From Bacteroidota bacterium (GTDB taxonomy: Bacteria; Bacteroidota; JABWAT01): a stretch of DNA of 64,000 nt. Positions 9,311-17,480 of the stretch are shown piece by piece (positions within the stretch are counted from its first letter, which is position 1; the number at the start of each line of letters is the position of its first letter). The stretch covers positions 27,463 to 91,462 of the forward strand of contig JAFLBE010000011.1 of the NCBI GenBank assembly GCA_017303995.1, in the 5' to 3' direction. Below the pieces are notes generated by a model that made no database searches, was not told the origin of the DNA, and saw nothing but the letters and a program-made list of their open reading frames with translations. The position numbers and the translations under genes are program-made.

Positions 9311-9919
9311 ATGAAAAACAAACCGATCAGTCTTCTCATTTTGCTTGCCGGAGTTTCTTTGACAGGACTTTCAGCCTGTGAAGATGACGCCACCTCAAGT
9401 GATGACAACGCACAAGCCGGTGCAGTGGTAAAAACCGTTAGTAATCTTGATGCAGACACAGCTTTAACTGGGAAATTCACCTTTTTCAGTTTTAAAACTG
9501 GTGAAAAAATTCCCAATTCTGACAGTGCCACCACGAAGTGGGATGTAGGGTTCAGGGGAACGACAATCATTCTTAATGGCGGAACCAGCGGACCCGGTCT
9601 GACAAAGGTGAAAATACTTTCCTCTCTGTTTGAAGACGTTACCCAGGCACCTGACTCGGGTTATGTGGCCGACCAGATGCCGGCAACTTATGCCATCCCC
9701 ATCGGATCAGGTAAAGGGTGGTACACTTATGATTCTGGAATCAATCTGATTTCACCCATTGCAGGAAAGGTGTTTGTCGTAAAAACAAGCGAAGACCGGT
9801 ACGCCAAATTTGAAATTCTGAGTTATTACAAGGATAAAGTGATTACTGAGCAACGAAAAAGCCGATATTATTTCTTGCGATATGTTTATCAGCCCGAAAA
9901 TACTAAAATTTTTAATTGA
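9311..9919 (+). CDS. HmuY-family lipoprotein
   Basis: A 202-residue lipoprotein: hydrophobic signal ending in LSAC with the lipidated cysteine at about residue 23, then an acidic linker (EDDATSSDD). The body has the HmuY features FTFFSFKTGEKI, TKWDVGFRGTTIILNGGTSGPG and a C-terminal YYFLRYVY strand. In Porphyromonas, HmuY is a surface heme-binding protein that passes heme to the TonB receptor HmuR; the receptor gene just upstream fits this pairing. The ATG at 9311 has a near-ideal AAAGGAAAAAC leader. The ligand is inferred from family and context, and the heme-ligating histidines of the Porphyromonas protein are not obvious here. Confidence 0.8.
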   Translation: MKNKPISLLILLAGVSLTGLSACEDDATSSDDNAQAGAVVKTVSNLDADTALTGKFTFFSFKTGEKIPNSDSATTKWDVGFRGTTIILNGGTSGPGLTKVKILSSLFEDVTQAPDSGYVADQMPATYAIPIGSGKGWYTYDSGINLISPIAGKVFVVKTSEDRYAKFEILSYYKDKVITEQRKSRYYFLRYVYQPENTKIFN

Positions 9920-9933
9920 GGATATAAAGCTTT

Positions 9934-10845
9934 ATGGAAAAACTATTTCTATTCATCCTGTCTGGTGCCATTGCTTTTTCCTTTTCAGGCTGCAAACATA
10001 AGGGGGCATCAACCCATTCTTCATCCGGTAAAAAAATCGGACTGCTTTTAGTTAACCACGGATCACGGTCTGAAACCTGGAGAAATGCCCTTCTTGATCT
10101 GGAAAAACAAGTCACGGATTCCGTGTTGAAAGACGGAAAAATAACCGGAATTAAAACGGCCTTTATGGAATATACTGAACCTTCAATTGCGACAAGGCTG
10201 AAAGAATTTGATCAGGAAGGGTTTACTGATGTTGTCCTGGTTCCTGTTTTTCTAACGGTGAGTCCGCATACTTTTGATGATATACCAACTATTATCGGGC
10301 AGAAGGAAGACCCGCAATCCAAAGAAATGCTCAAACTTGAGAAAATTGAACGGTATACCCCAAAAGCAAGCATCCATATTACACCTATGCTCGATTTTAC
10401 AAAAATCGTCAAGACTAACGTTCTCCGGAGGGTGAAATATCTGTCAGTTAATCCTGCTGAAGAGGGACTGGTTCTGATTGGTTACGGTGATGAAACCTAC
10501 CACAAAGACTGGTTAAACCTGTTTGATGAAATCGGTACTTACGTTAATGCAGAAAAAGGACTTGGTGCATTAAGTTCCGGTTGGTGCGGACATGTTGCAG
10601 GTTACAATTCAGACTCAACAACGGTGGCGATTGAACGGATCTTACGGTTCAAGAAAAGAGCAGTTGTAGTGCCCGTTCTGGTGGCTCATGATGAAATGTT
10701 TCAGGTGAAAATCATTGGAGACGGTATCAATAAAATCAAAGATTCAAAAACGAGAGTCTTGTACAAACCCGATGCCATCCTTCCAGATTCGGAAGTCAGA
10801 CAATGGGTTATTGACATTACCCGGCAATTTGCAGGAAAAATTTAA
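9934..10845 (+). CDS. Exported lipoprotein form of CbiX/CbiK-type chelatase
   Basis: A 303-residue protein with a lipoprotein signal (FSFSGC, Cys20) followed by a two-lobed chelatase fold of the CbiX/CbiK class. Metal-site histidines are visible as H42 in [10 protein letters not shown] and H112 in [15 protein letters not shown]; the second lobe has GWCGHVAGY and [12 protein letters not shown]. Cytoplasmic CbiX/CbiK insert cobalt into sirohydrochlorin for B12 synthesis, but a lipid-anchored copy inside an uptake operon suggests a different job. The best parallel is the periplasmic CbiK of Desulfovibrio, which also binds heme. It may hold or remodel imported heme or tetrapyrrole. It lies 15 bases after the HmuY-like gene and 7 bases before the PepSY gene, so it is part of the operon. 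Confidence 0.82.
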   Translation: MEKLFLFILSGAIAFSFSGCKHKGASTHSSSGKKIGLLLVNHGSRSETWRNALLDLEKQVTDSVLKDGKITGIKTAFMEYTEPSIATRLKEFDQEGFTDVVLVPVFLTVSPHTFDDIPTIIGQKEDPQSKEMLKLEKIERYTPKASIHITPMLDFTKIVKTNVLRRVKYLSVNPAEEGLVLIGYGDETYHKDWLNLFDEIGTYVNAEKGLGALSSGWCGHVAGYNSDSTTVAIERILRFKKRAVVVPVLVAHDEMFQVKIIGDGINKIKDSKTRVLYKPDAILPDSEVRQWVIDITRQFAGKI

Positions 10846-10852
10846 AACAGAG

Positions 10853-11440
10853 ATGAGCATGGCTAGTCAATTTTTTCGTTCGCCTGCGTTCAGAAGAACC
10901 AATCACGCTTTGCACCGGGATATCGGCTATTTTGTTTCAGCTTTGATTCTAGTGTACTCAATTTCAGGGTTGGCACTGAATCACGTCGACGACTGGAATC
11001 CCGATTTTATTTTGAAAAAGACAGAAGTTCATCTTGATAAAAAGTATGAAAAAGATAAAATCGGTCCAGCTGAAGTTCTGGAAATCAGTCAGAAGGTGGG
11101 AGAAACCAAGTTTAAGGTTTTTGATTTTCCCGTTACCGGTCAGATGAAAATTTACTATGATCAAGCAACTCTGCATCTCCATCTTGAAGAAATGACGGGA
11201 GTTTATGAGCAGATTTCACGGCGACCTCTGTTTTATGAGGTGAATGTTCTGCATAGGAATTCTCTGAAGGGCTGGAAGTGGGTTTCTGATATTCTGTCCA
11301 TTCTTCTGATTGTCACCACTTTTACGGGTTTGTTGATTCTCAGAGGAAAATACGGATTTGCTGGAAGGGGAAAATGGCTGGTTTTAGCCGGGTTTCTAGT
11401 TCCGGCGGCCGGGGTGATGGCCTATAACTGGATTGGGTAA
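10853..11440 (+). CDS. PepSY-associated transmembrane helix protein
   Basis: A 195-residue inner-membrane protein. Three hydrophobic helices are visible: about residues 23-40 (YFVSALILVYSISGLALN), 140-160 (VSDILSILLIVTTFTGLLIL) and near the C-terminus. A periplasmic PepSY-like segment lies between the first two. Conserved histidines flank the membrane (NHALHRDIGY and VLHRNSLKGW). PepSY-TM proteins are common next to TonB receptors; several are flavin or heme reductases for siderophores or heme. The ATG at 10853 is 7 bases after the chelatase stop; longer in-frame starts would overlap that gene. The role as reductase is inferred from context. Confidence 0.82.
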   Translation: MSMASQFFRSPAFRRTNHALHRDIGYFVSALILVYSISGLALNHVDDWNPDFILKKTEVHLDKKYEKDKIGPAEVLEISQKVGETKFKVFDFPVTGQMKIYYDQATLHLHLEEMTGVYEQISRRPLFYEVNVLHRNSLKGWKWVSDILSILLIVTTFTGLLILRGKYGFAGRGKWLVLAGFLVPAAGVMAYNWIG

Positions 11441-11450
11441 AGAAACAGAA

Positions 11451-11495
11451 ACGGGTTTGAATTTTCAGGATAAATGTCCCGGAATTCAAACCCGT
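11451..11495. terminator. Bidirectional terminator-like hairpin
   Basis: A perfect 13-base inverted repeat (ACGGGTTTGAATT and AATTCAAACCCGT) with a 19-base loop lies between two convergent genes, the PepSY gene ending at 11440 and the EamA gene ending at 11498. It has no long T tract but is well placed to stop both transcripts. Confidence 0.55.
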
Positions 11496-11497
11496 CT

Positions 11498-12397
11498 TCA
11501 TTCCTTAAATTTCGTAATGATGATAACCGAAAGCACAATAATTCCGCCACCGATCAGCATATTTAAAGTTAAGGGTTCCCCTAAAATGAAATAACCCAAC
11601 AAAACCGCCACAATCGGATTGACATAGGCATAGGTTGAGACTTTTGCCGGTGTGCTCCATTTCAGCAAAAATACAAAAGCAGAAAAACCGATCACCGATC
11701 CGAAAATAACCAGATAAGCCCATGACAGCCAGCCTTCCGGAGTAACAGAAGCCAATGAAGCTGAAGCATATTCACCGGAAATCACTGAAAAACTCATCAG
11801 GAAAAATCCGCCGAACAACATTTGCATCGCTGAATTCAAATTCTGATTTGCCGGAAGGGGATTGTGTCTGGAATAAATCGAACCGGCTGCCCAGGAAGCT
11901 GTGGCAAAGATCAGAGCTGCGATTCCGGCAAGATTCAGATGTTCATAATCCGCCAGTTTTTCGGGTCCGACCAGGAAAATGATACCCAGAAATCCAAGAA
12001 AAATGCCACCCATCACCGGTGGATGCAATTTCTTTTTAGCCGGACCGATCCGGTCAATTAAAACCATAAATAATGGAGTCGAGGTGATAATCAAAGCAGC
12101 AAAACCGGAATCCACTTTTTGCTCAGCCCAGCAAACTGCACCATTACCGCCAAGGAGCAGGAGAAGTCCGATCACAAGTGTTGATCTGACTTGTGGCCAT
12201 GTTGGCAATTGAGCGCCCTGATACCAGGCCCATCCGCCAAGAATCAAAAAAGCAGTAATAAACCGGGTGCCCGCCATGAAAAACGGAGGAAAACTGGTGA
12301 CGGCAACTTTAATTGCCAGATAAGTGGATCCCCAGATCAGATAGATGGCCAGAAAAGCCAGAATGATCTTCGTTCGGGATGGATGGGTTTCGGTCAA
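11498..12397 (-). CDS. EamA/DMT-family transporter
   Basis: A 299-residue inner-membrane protein with about ten transmembrane helices in two EamA repeats. The first begins IILAFLAIYLIWGSTYLAIKVAV, the second IAALIFATASWAAGSIYSRH, and it ends VNPIVAVLLGYFILGEPLTLNMLIGGGIIVLSVIIITK, all standard for the YedA-like branch of the drug/metabolite transporter superfamily. Such proteins usually export amino acids or other metabolites; the substrate is unknown here. The start is TTG with AAGG upstream. It stands alone between convergent and divergent neighbours. Confidence 0.88.
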   Translation of the reverse strand: MTETHPSRTKIILAFLAIYLIWGSTYLAIKVAVTSFPPFFMAGTRFITAFLILGGWAWYQGAQLPTWPQVRSTLVIGLLLLLGGNGAVCWAEQKVDSGFAALIITSTPLFMVLIDRIGPAKKKLHPPVMGGIFLGFLGIIFLVGPEKLADYEHLNLAGIAALIFATASWAAGSIYSRHNPLPANQNLNSAMQMLFGGFFLMSFSVISGEYASASLASVTPEGWLSWAYLVIFGSVIGFSAFVFLLKWSTPAKVSTYAYVNPIVAVLLGYFILGEPLTLNMLIGGGIIVLSVIIITKFKE

Positions 12398-12526
12398 AAT
12401 GTTAACCTTTTTTGTTGTGGATTAGCCGTAATAACGGCGGGATGAATCGCCATGTCGCAATTTAAAGTCAAAGTTCGAAAAAGGGGTTTTTACAGGTATT
12501 TATGTATTTCATTCAACCTTTAACAC

Positions 12527-13138
12527 TTAAAATTTAACCTTTGAAATTTGTTTGTCCTGAAGTTTTGAGAAAATCAGTTGCCCGAGAATTGCACCGACGG
12601 TTGCCAGGAACATATCCCATTGGGTATCCCACTGGTCCCCCTGAGTTCCGAGAAATTCTTCAGCACCCTGACCCAGAATCACCGCCGTCCACCATTCGAT
12701 AAACTCATACACAACACTGATGCTCATACAAATGGCAACTACAATGATAAAAAGCCAGGCGCCGGGTTTCAGGACTTTGTTTCTTAACAGGATTTCCCGT
12801 GCAATCAAAGCCGGAATAAATCCCTGAGCCAAATGTCCGATACGGTCATACGGATTCCGGGACAGATCAAACCAATCCTGCATCCAGAAACCAAGCGGAA
12901 CCCGGGCATAAGTATAATGTCCGCCCGTCATTAAAATGACAGCATGAATGAAGATCAGGAGATAAAGCAAATTGGTCAGCCGGAAGTTATCGTAAGTTGC
13001 CCACAAAACCGGGAGTGCAATCAGGATCGGGAAAATCTCAAGAAACCACGTGAGCAGATCAAAGGGCTGAATGGCGGTTACACCCAATAAAGCCAGTAAC
13101 GCCGTTGAGTAATAGTAAAAATGTTCTTTTGTTGTCAT
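12527..13138 (-). CDS. YjdF-like DUF2238 membrane protein
   Basis: A 203-residue protein with about six transmembrane helices. Diagnostic segments of the DUF2238 family (E. coli YjdF) are GGHYTYARVPLGFWMQDWFDLSRNPYDRIGHLAQGF, SISVVYEFIEWWTAVILG and GTQGDQWDTQWDMFLATVGA. The family has conserved acidic and histidine residues within the membrane region; its function is not known. The ATG at 13138 is followed by MTTKEHFYYY. It is not obviously in an operon with the EamA gene, since 129 bases separate them. Confidence 0.88.
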   Translation of the reverse strand: MTTKEHFYYYSTALLALLGVTAIQPFDLLTWFLEIFPILIALPVLWATYDNFRLTNLLYLLIFIHAVILMTGGHYTYARVPLGFWMQDWFDLSRNPYDRIGHLAQGFIPALIAREILLRNKVLKPGAWLFIIVVAICMSISVVYEFIEWWTAVILGQGAEEFLGTQGDQWDTQWDMFLATVGAILGQLIFSKLQDKQISKVKF

Positions 13139-13163
13139 TTAAATGTGTAATTTGAATTTCGTA

Positions 13164-13185
13164 GAGACGGGATTTATCCCGTCTC
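13164..13185. repeat. REP-like palindrome, GAGACGGGAT type
   Basis: GAGACGGGAT and ATCCCGTCTC are perfect 10-base arms around a TT loop, preceded by GTA. The outer GTAGAGACG matches the palindromes at 28174 and 28504 while the inner part differs, so this is a divergent member of the same REP-like family. Confidence 0.6.
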
Positions 13186-13197
13186 CGGCATTTTGCC

Positions 13198-13255
13198 GTA
13201 ACCTGTAACTCACCGAAAGTGTTCGGGGCAAGCAGTAATTTGTGATAAGTGATCA
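13198..13255. repeat. Heptad array interrupted by a palindrome
   Basis: Two 7-base units (GTAACCT, GTAACTC) are followed by the palindrome CCGAAAGTGTTCGG at about 13213-13226 and then three phased units, GTAATTT, GTGATAA and GTGATCA. It appears to be a heptad array split by a REP-like insertion. Confidence 0.5.
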
Positions 13256-13313
13256 ACCCAATTTCCGAATTAACGAGACAACATCCAAAGAAGGATTATT
13301 TTTTTCACTGATC

Positions 13314-13342
13314 TTGACAAAATCTAACAAAGTTACGAATAT
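13314..13342 (+). promoter_or_regulatory. Candidate promoter of the TetR gene
   Basis: TTGACA at 13314-13319 is followed after about 17 bases by GAATAT at 13337-13342. It resembles a general sigma-70 promoter more than the local TAnnTTTG type. The adjacent operator palindrome at 13342-13361 supports transcription starting here. Confidence 0.35.
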
Positions 13343-13361
13343 TGACTAAACGATCGGTCAA
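13342..13361. promoter_or_regulatory. TetR-type operator palindrome
   Basis: TTGACTAAACGATCGGTCAA is an imperfect palindrome (14 of 20 positions symmetric; perfect outer TTGAC/GTCAA arms) directly upstream of the TetR gene. Many TetR repressors bind such TGAC...GTCA sites at their own promoter. Because it would lie in the leader, the TTG at 13342 is unlikely to be the start codon. Confidence 0.6.
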
Positions 13362-13368
13362 TCATAAA

Positions 13369-13959
13369 ATGTCACCCAGAACAAAAAAACAATTCGAAGA
13401 GATCAGGTCACAGAGCCAGACTCATATCATCAATAGGGCGTTGAGCTTATTTGCCTCGAAGGGATTTGCTTCAACTTCAGTTGCTGATATTGCCCGTGAG
13501 GCCGGTGTTTCAAAAGGATTGATGTATAATTATTTTCCATCCAAAGAAAAGCTGCTTCTTGCCATTATCGGACAGGCGTTGGCTGAACTTGGACAAACCA
13601 TGGAAAAGGCTGTTGAAATTGAAGATCCGGCAAAACGTCTTGAAGCTTTGGTACGGTCAACTTTCGGTGCAGCAAAAAAAGATACTGAACGGTGGCGGTT
13701 GTTCCAGATATTATCATTGTACCCCGAAACCATCGAGGTTGGCGGACTTGAACTTCAGAATGGCCGGATGCAGATGATCGGGATTTACCAGTCAATTTTA
13801 ACAGAACTCAACTTCCCGAAACCTGAACTCGAAGTCTGGATTTTAGGTGCTTTATTTGAAGGAATTCTGACTCATTTTTTTGAAGCACCTGAAGACTATC
13901 CGCTTGATGACGTTCTTGATGAGGTCATAAAAAGGTATTGTAAACCGTATTCGGGGTAG
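13369..13959 (+). CDS. TetR/AcrR family transcriptional regulator
   Basis: A 196-residue repressor with an N-terminal helix-turn-helix (IINRALSLFASKGFASTSVADIAREAGVSKGLMYNYFPSKEKLL, about residues 22-65) and a helical ligand-binding C-terminal domain. The ATG at 13369 is preferred over the TTG at 13342 because the latter falls within the operator palindrome. It probably represses itself and perhaps the envelope-transport cluster that begins 142 bases downstream on the same strand. The inducer is unknown. Confidence 0.88.
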   Translation: MSPRTKKQFEEIRSQSQTHIINRALSLFASKGFASTSVADIAREAGVSKGLMYNYFPSKEKLLLAIIGQALAELGQTMEKAVEIEDPAKRLEALVRSTFGAAKKDTERWRLFQILSLYPETIEVGGLELQNGRMQMIGIYQSILTELNFPKPELEVWILGALFEGILTHFFEAPEDYPLDDVLDEVIKRYCKPYSG

Positions 13960-13980
13960 ATAAACAGGACACAAACCAAA

Positions 13981-14067
13981 CCACCCCGTCCAGATCCCGA
14001 TTCTCGGGACTGGTCACCCCCCGAAAGCTTTCGGGGCAGGCTCTCCTTTGAGAAGGAGGGGAGTTCA
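13981..14067. repeat. Composite intergenic repeat (partial MITE-like copy)
   Basis: Two palindromes, TCCCGATTCTCGGGA (13995-14009) and CCCCGAAAGCTTTCGGGG (14019-14036), are followed by CTCTCCTTTGAGAAGGAGGGGAGTT. Read in reverse complement, the same modules occur in the 143-bp element at 35815-35957, so this looks like a solo end of that element family. Confidence 0.55.
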
Positions 14068-14101
14068 ATTGCATAATTTTAAATCAATCAAAAATTACCC
14101 T

Positions 14102-14845
14102 ATGAAAACAACACTTTCACTTTTCCTTTTGATTACGTTTCCCTTTCTATCCTCTGCACAAACTGTTACCGAAATTGTAAAAAAGGCAGATCAGGTTGTC
14201 CGTGGAAAAAGCAACCGGGCAGAAATGACCATGAAAATTGTGAAACCCGACTGGACCCGGGAGTTTTCGATGAAAACCTGGGCGTTGGGTGAAGAGTATG
14301 CCCTGATTTACCTCACAGCACCGGTTAGAGATAAGGGAACTGTTACTCTCAAACGGAAATCGGAAGTCTGGAATTACCTTCCGACCATCAATAAGGAAAT
14401 TAAAATCCCGTCTTCTATGATGATGCAGTCCTGGATGGGATCTGACTTTACCAATGATGATTTGGTTAAAGAATCTTCGTTTGTTGAGGATTATGATCAT
14501 GATATTTTAGGGGATTCGACAGTTGACGGACGGATTTGCTGGAAAATTTCATCAGTTCCGAAACCCGATGCAGCCGTGGTTTGGGGAAAAATCATTTCCT
14601 ATATCAGTAAAGATGGTTACTTTCAGCTTCTCGCTGTTTTTTATGACGAAGACGGTTTAGCCGTACGGAAAATGAAAAACACACAAATCAAAAATGCCGG
14701 AAACCGTGTCATTCCAACCGTGATGGAAATTATTCCGCTGGATAAACCCGGAAACAGAACCATCATGACTTACCAATCTATTTTCTTTGATGAACCGGTT
14801 AAACCTGAGTTCTTCAGTCAGCAGAATATGAAAAAGGTGAAATAA
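14102..14845 (+). CDS. LolA-like outer membrane lipoprotein-sorting protein
   Basis: A 247-residue periplasmic protein with a signal peptide (MKTTLSLFLLITFPFLSSAQ). The mature part follows the LolA-like pattern: TEIVKKADQVVRGKSNRAEMTMKIVKPDWTREFSMKTW, the RDKGTVTLKRKSEVWNYLP strand pair, then SSMMMQSWMGSDFTNDDLVKES, which is characteristic of the proteins annotated as outer membrane lipoprotein-sorting protein that accompany MMPL or ABC permeases. The half-barrel fold should carry a lipid or lipoprotein acyl chain across the periplasm. Its stop overlaps the ATG of the first permease (TAATG), so the genes are coupled. The ATG at 14102 directly begins the signal peptide. Confidence 0.87.
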   Translation: MKTTLSLFLLITFPFLSSAQTVTEIVKKADQVVRGKSNRAEMTMKIVKPDWTREFSMKTWALGEEYALIYLTAPVRDKGTVTLKRKSEVWNYLPTINKEIKIPSSMMMQSWMGSDFTNDDLVKESSFVEDYDHDILGDSTVDGRICWKISSVPKPDAAVVWGKIISYISKDGYFQLLAVFYDEDGLAVRKMKNTQIKNAGNRVIPTVMEIIPLDKPGNRTIMTYQSIFFDEPVKPEFFSQQNMKKVK

Positions 14846-16074
14846 TGCCGGATTTTGGATTTTATCTCACCTTAGCCTGGCGGAATTGCTGGCGAAATAA
14901 AAAACGAACACTGATTGCCGTTTCTTCAATTTTGTTTGCTGTGGTGCTTTCGACTTTTACGACATCAGTTCAGGAAGGTCAGCATGCCCAAATGATTCAA
15001 GGGACGGTCAAACAGATTTCGGGTTACATCCAGGTTCATAAAACCGGCTATTGGGAAAATAAATCCATCGATGATGCCATGGTAATATCTGAATCCGACC
15101 TGATTTCCATCCAAAACAGTCCTGAAGTAAAAACCCTTTTACCCAGGATTGAAACCGGTGTTCTGGTTTCTAAAGATACCCTTACCAAAGTTTCTCCGCT
15201 GATCGGTATTGACCCCGAAGCAGAAAATGACATGTCGGGTTTGGCTAAAAGAGTGATCGCCGGGAAATTTCTGACGGATTCATCTGAGGGGATGCTGATT
15301 GCTGAAGGTTTGGCAAAACGCCTCGGCGTGACTGTTGGCGATACGTTGATTTTATTCGGCTCGGGCTTTCATGGCTCGACGGTTGCTGCAGAAATCCCCA
15401 TTGAGGGAATTGTAAAATACCCGCTCAAGCAACTGAATCAGGCAATGATTCTTATGTCTCTCAACCGTGCAGAAACTTTACTGGATTGTGAAGGATATCT
15501 GACTTCCCTGGCAATCGATCTGGTTAAACCTGCAAGTATGGATGAAGTAAAAACTCAGATTGATACGCTACTGAATTCCGGTTTTGAGGTGATGACCTGG
15601 AAGGATCTGATGCCTGAACTGGTACAGGCAATTGCTGCAGATGATGCCGGAAGTTATCTCATGACTTCCATTTTATATCTGGTAGTTGGGTTCGGAATTT
15701 TTGGAACCATCATGATGATGACGCAGGAACGCATCAGAGAATTTGGAATTCTGGTCGCTATCGGAATGAAAAAGGCGAAACTTTCAATTGTGGTTTTAAC
15801 CGAAATTATTTTCATTTCGCTAACAGGAACGCTTGCAGGATTCCTGGTTTCTGTCCCGATTGTAGTCTGGATGTATCTCTTTCCGATTCCTGTTTCCGGG
15901 GATATGGGTGAGGCTATGCTGAATTATGGTATTGAACCATTTCTTTTCGTTTCTCTGGCTCCATTTGTATTTTATTCACAGGCACTTATCATTTTGGTTT
16001 TCGGGATTCTGGCCGCCGGTTACCCGTTCAATGTCATCAGAAAGCTAAAACCTGTCGAAGCGATGAGGCGATAA
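14845..16074 (+). CDS. FtsX/MacB-type ABC transporter permease
   Basis: A 409-residue inner-membrane permease with the four-helix FtsX/LolE topology: one N-terminal helix after LAWRNCWRNKKRTLIAVSSI, a large periplasmic MacB-PCD domain (about residues 40-260), then three helices beginning YLMTSILYLVVGFGIFGTIMMM and containing the conserved REFGILVAIGM coupling motif. The C-terminal KPVEAMRR is typical. Such permeases do not import solutes; they extract lipids or lipoproteins from the membrane or transmit force. It is a paralogue of the next gene, and the two may form a LolCE-like heterodimer. Confidence 0.9.
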   Translation: MPDFGFYLTLAWRNCWRNKKRTLIAVSSILFAVVLSTFTTSVQEGQHAQMIQGTVKQISGYIQVHKTGYWENKSIDDAMVISESDLISIQNSPEVKTLLPRIETGVLVSKDTLTKVSPLIGIDPEAENDMSGLAKRVIAGKFLTDSSEGMLIAEGLAKRLGVTVGDTLILFGSGFHGSTVAAEIPIEGIVKYPLKQLNQAMILMSLNRAETLLDCEGYLTSLAIDLVKPASMDEVKTQIDTLLNSGFEVMTWKDLMPELVQAIAADDAGSYLMTSILYLVVGFGIFGTIMMMTQERIREFGILVAIGMKKAKLSIVVLTEIIFISLTGTLAGFLVSVPIVVWMYLFPIPVSGDMGEAMLNYGIEPFLFVSLAPFVFYSQALIILVFGILAAGYPFNVIRKLKPVEAMRR

Positions 16075-16075
16075 A

Positions 16076-17290
16076 ATGATGCTGAAACTGGCCTGGCGGA
16101 ACTTGTGGCGAAATAAAAAACGAAGCGGTATCATTTGGGCGGCAATGGTTGTGGGCTTATGGTCGGGTTTGTTTGCTTCCGGCATCATGCTCGGCATGTC
16201 GGATTCCATGGTGAGAAATGCCATTGACCGGGATCTGGGTCATGTTCAGTTTCACCTTCCCTCATTTACAGAAGATGAACTGTTGACTCAAACCATCCCC
16301 GATGCTCAAAATGTGCTCGAAAAACTTCAGTCAAAAAAAGAGGTTGCTTCGGTAACTGACCGGATTTTGATCGATGCCATTGCAGCTTCATCAAAAACTT
16401 CAGGAGTTGTTAAATTGACCGGACTTGATGAGATCCGGGAAAAAGAAGTCAGCACGCTGGATCGTCACCTTATTGACGGAAACTGGTTGGGTGATGACTT
16501 GAAGTCACCCGCAATCGTAGGTAAAAAACTGGCGGAGAAACTGGGTTTGAAGTTGAAAAGTAAACTCATTCTGAGTTTTCAGGGATTTGACGGTTCGGTT
16601 GTCTATGCCAATTTCAAAGTTGCCGGAATAATTCAAACACAATCTTCGGCCTTTGATGAAACCCATGTCTGGGTCAGTGGAAATGATCTTAGAAAACTGA
16701 CTGACAGGGATGATTTTACCCACGAAATTGTGGTGAAACTGAATACGTCAGAACAAACTGATTCCCTTGAAAAAGCCTGGTCTGTTGAATTTTCCAACCT
16801 CAAAGTTCAAAGCTGGAAAACGCTTGTTCCCGAACTTAAACTTACTGCAGATCTCTCGGCCATGATGATGAGTATTTTCATGGGAATCATTCTGTTTGCC
16901 CTGCTTTTTGGGGTTACCAATACCATGTTGATGTCGGTTTTGGAACGGTACAGGGAATTTGGAATTCTGATGGCTGTCGGGATGAAACCGGCCCGGCTAT
17001 TTCAGTTGATTTTAATTGAAACCCTGATTCTGGCGTTATCAGCCGGGGTTTTTGGCACCGCTTTCGGACTTTTAACCGTTCACTGGTTTGGGATTCACGG
17101 CATCAATCTGGCGTTGTTCGCAGACGGACTCGCAAGTTTTGGCATCAGTTCAAAATTATATACAACCATTCCACCCGATATGGTTTGGATTTTGGCCCTG
17201 ATGATTATTTCAACTGCCATCATTTCGGCCATTTATCCCGGCTGGAAAGCAACCCGGCTAAAACCGGTTGAAGCAATCAGAAGCCTTTAA
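16076..17290 (+). CDS. Second FtsX/MacB-type ABC transporter permease
   Basis: A 404-residue paralogue of the preceding permease, starting LKLAWRNLWRNKKRSG with the same topology: N-terminal helix, periplasmic domain, and three C-terminal helices with REFGILMAVGMKPARLF and a final LKPVEAIRSL. Tandem unequal permeases next to a LolD-like ATPase and a LolA-like protein closely resemble the LolCDE-LolA logic of lipoprotein release from the inner membrane. The start is ATG at 16076, one base after the previous stop. Confidence 0.9.
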   Translation: MMLKLAWRNLWRNKKRSGIIWAAMVVGLWSGLFASGIMLGMSDSMVRNAIDRDLGHVQFHLPSFTEDELLTQTIPDAQNVLEKLQSKKEVASVTDRILIDAIAASSKTSGVVKLTGLDEIREKEVSTLDRHLIDGNWLGDDLKSPAIVGKKLAEKLGLKLKSKLILSFQGFDGSVVYANFKVAGIIQTQSSAFDETHVWVSGNDLRKLTDRDDFTHEIVVKLNTSEQTDSLEKAWSVEFSNLKVQSWKTLVPELKLTADLSAMMMSIFMGIILFALLFGVTNTMLMSVLERYREFGILMAVGMKPARLFQLILIETLILALSAGVFGTAFGLLTVHWFGIHGINLALFADGLASFGISSKLYTTIPPDMVWILALMIISTAIISAIYPGWKATRLKPVEAIRSL

Positions 17291-17294
17291 TGCA

Positions 17295-17322
17295 GGGACA
17301 AGTGACGTGGGACATGGGACAA
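17295..17322. repeat. Heptad array (GGGACAA type)
   Basis: Four 7-base phased units, GGGACAA, GTGACGT, GGGACAT and GGGACAA, start 4 bases after the permease stop codon. Confidence 0.5.
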
Positions 17323-17351
17323 TTTGATTTTATTGTTATTTAAAAAGGGTT

Positions 17352-17415
17352 GTCATCCCGGACTTGATCCGGGATCCATGCTTTTTATACTGGATGCTGA
17401 ATCAAGTTCAGCATG
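17352..17415. repeat. Double-hairpin intergenic repeat
   Basis: Two hairpins follow one another: ATCCCGGACTTGATCCGGGAT and ATGCTGAA...TTCAGCAT, bounded by GTCATCCC and GCATGACAG. It is a REP-like element inserted between the second permease and the ATPase gene, which otherwise form one cluster. Confidence 0.55.
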
Positions 17416-17480
17416 ACAGCTGTACGCCCAAGGGGGCGTGGAATTTACCGCCCCAAAAATCCTTTTAAAGGAACTAACAA

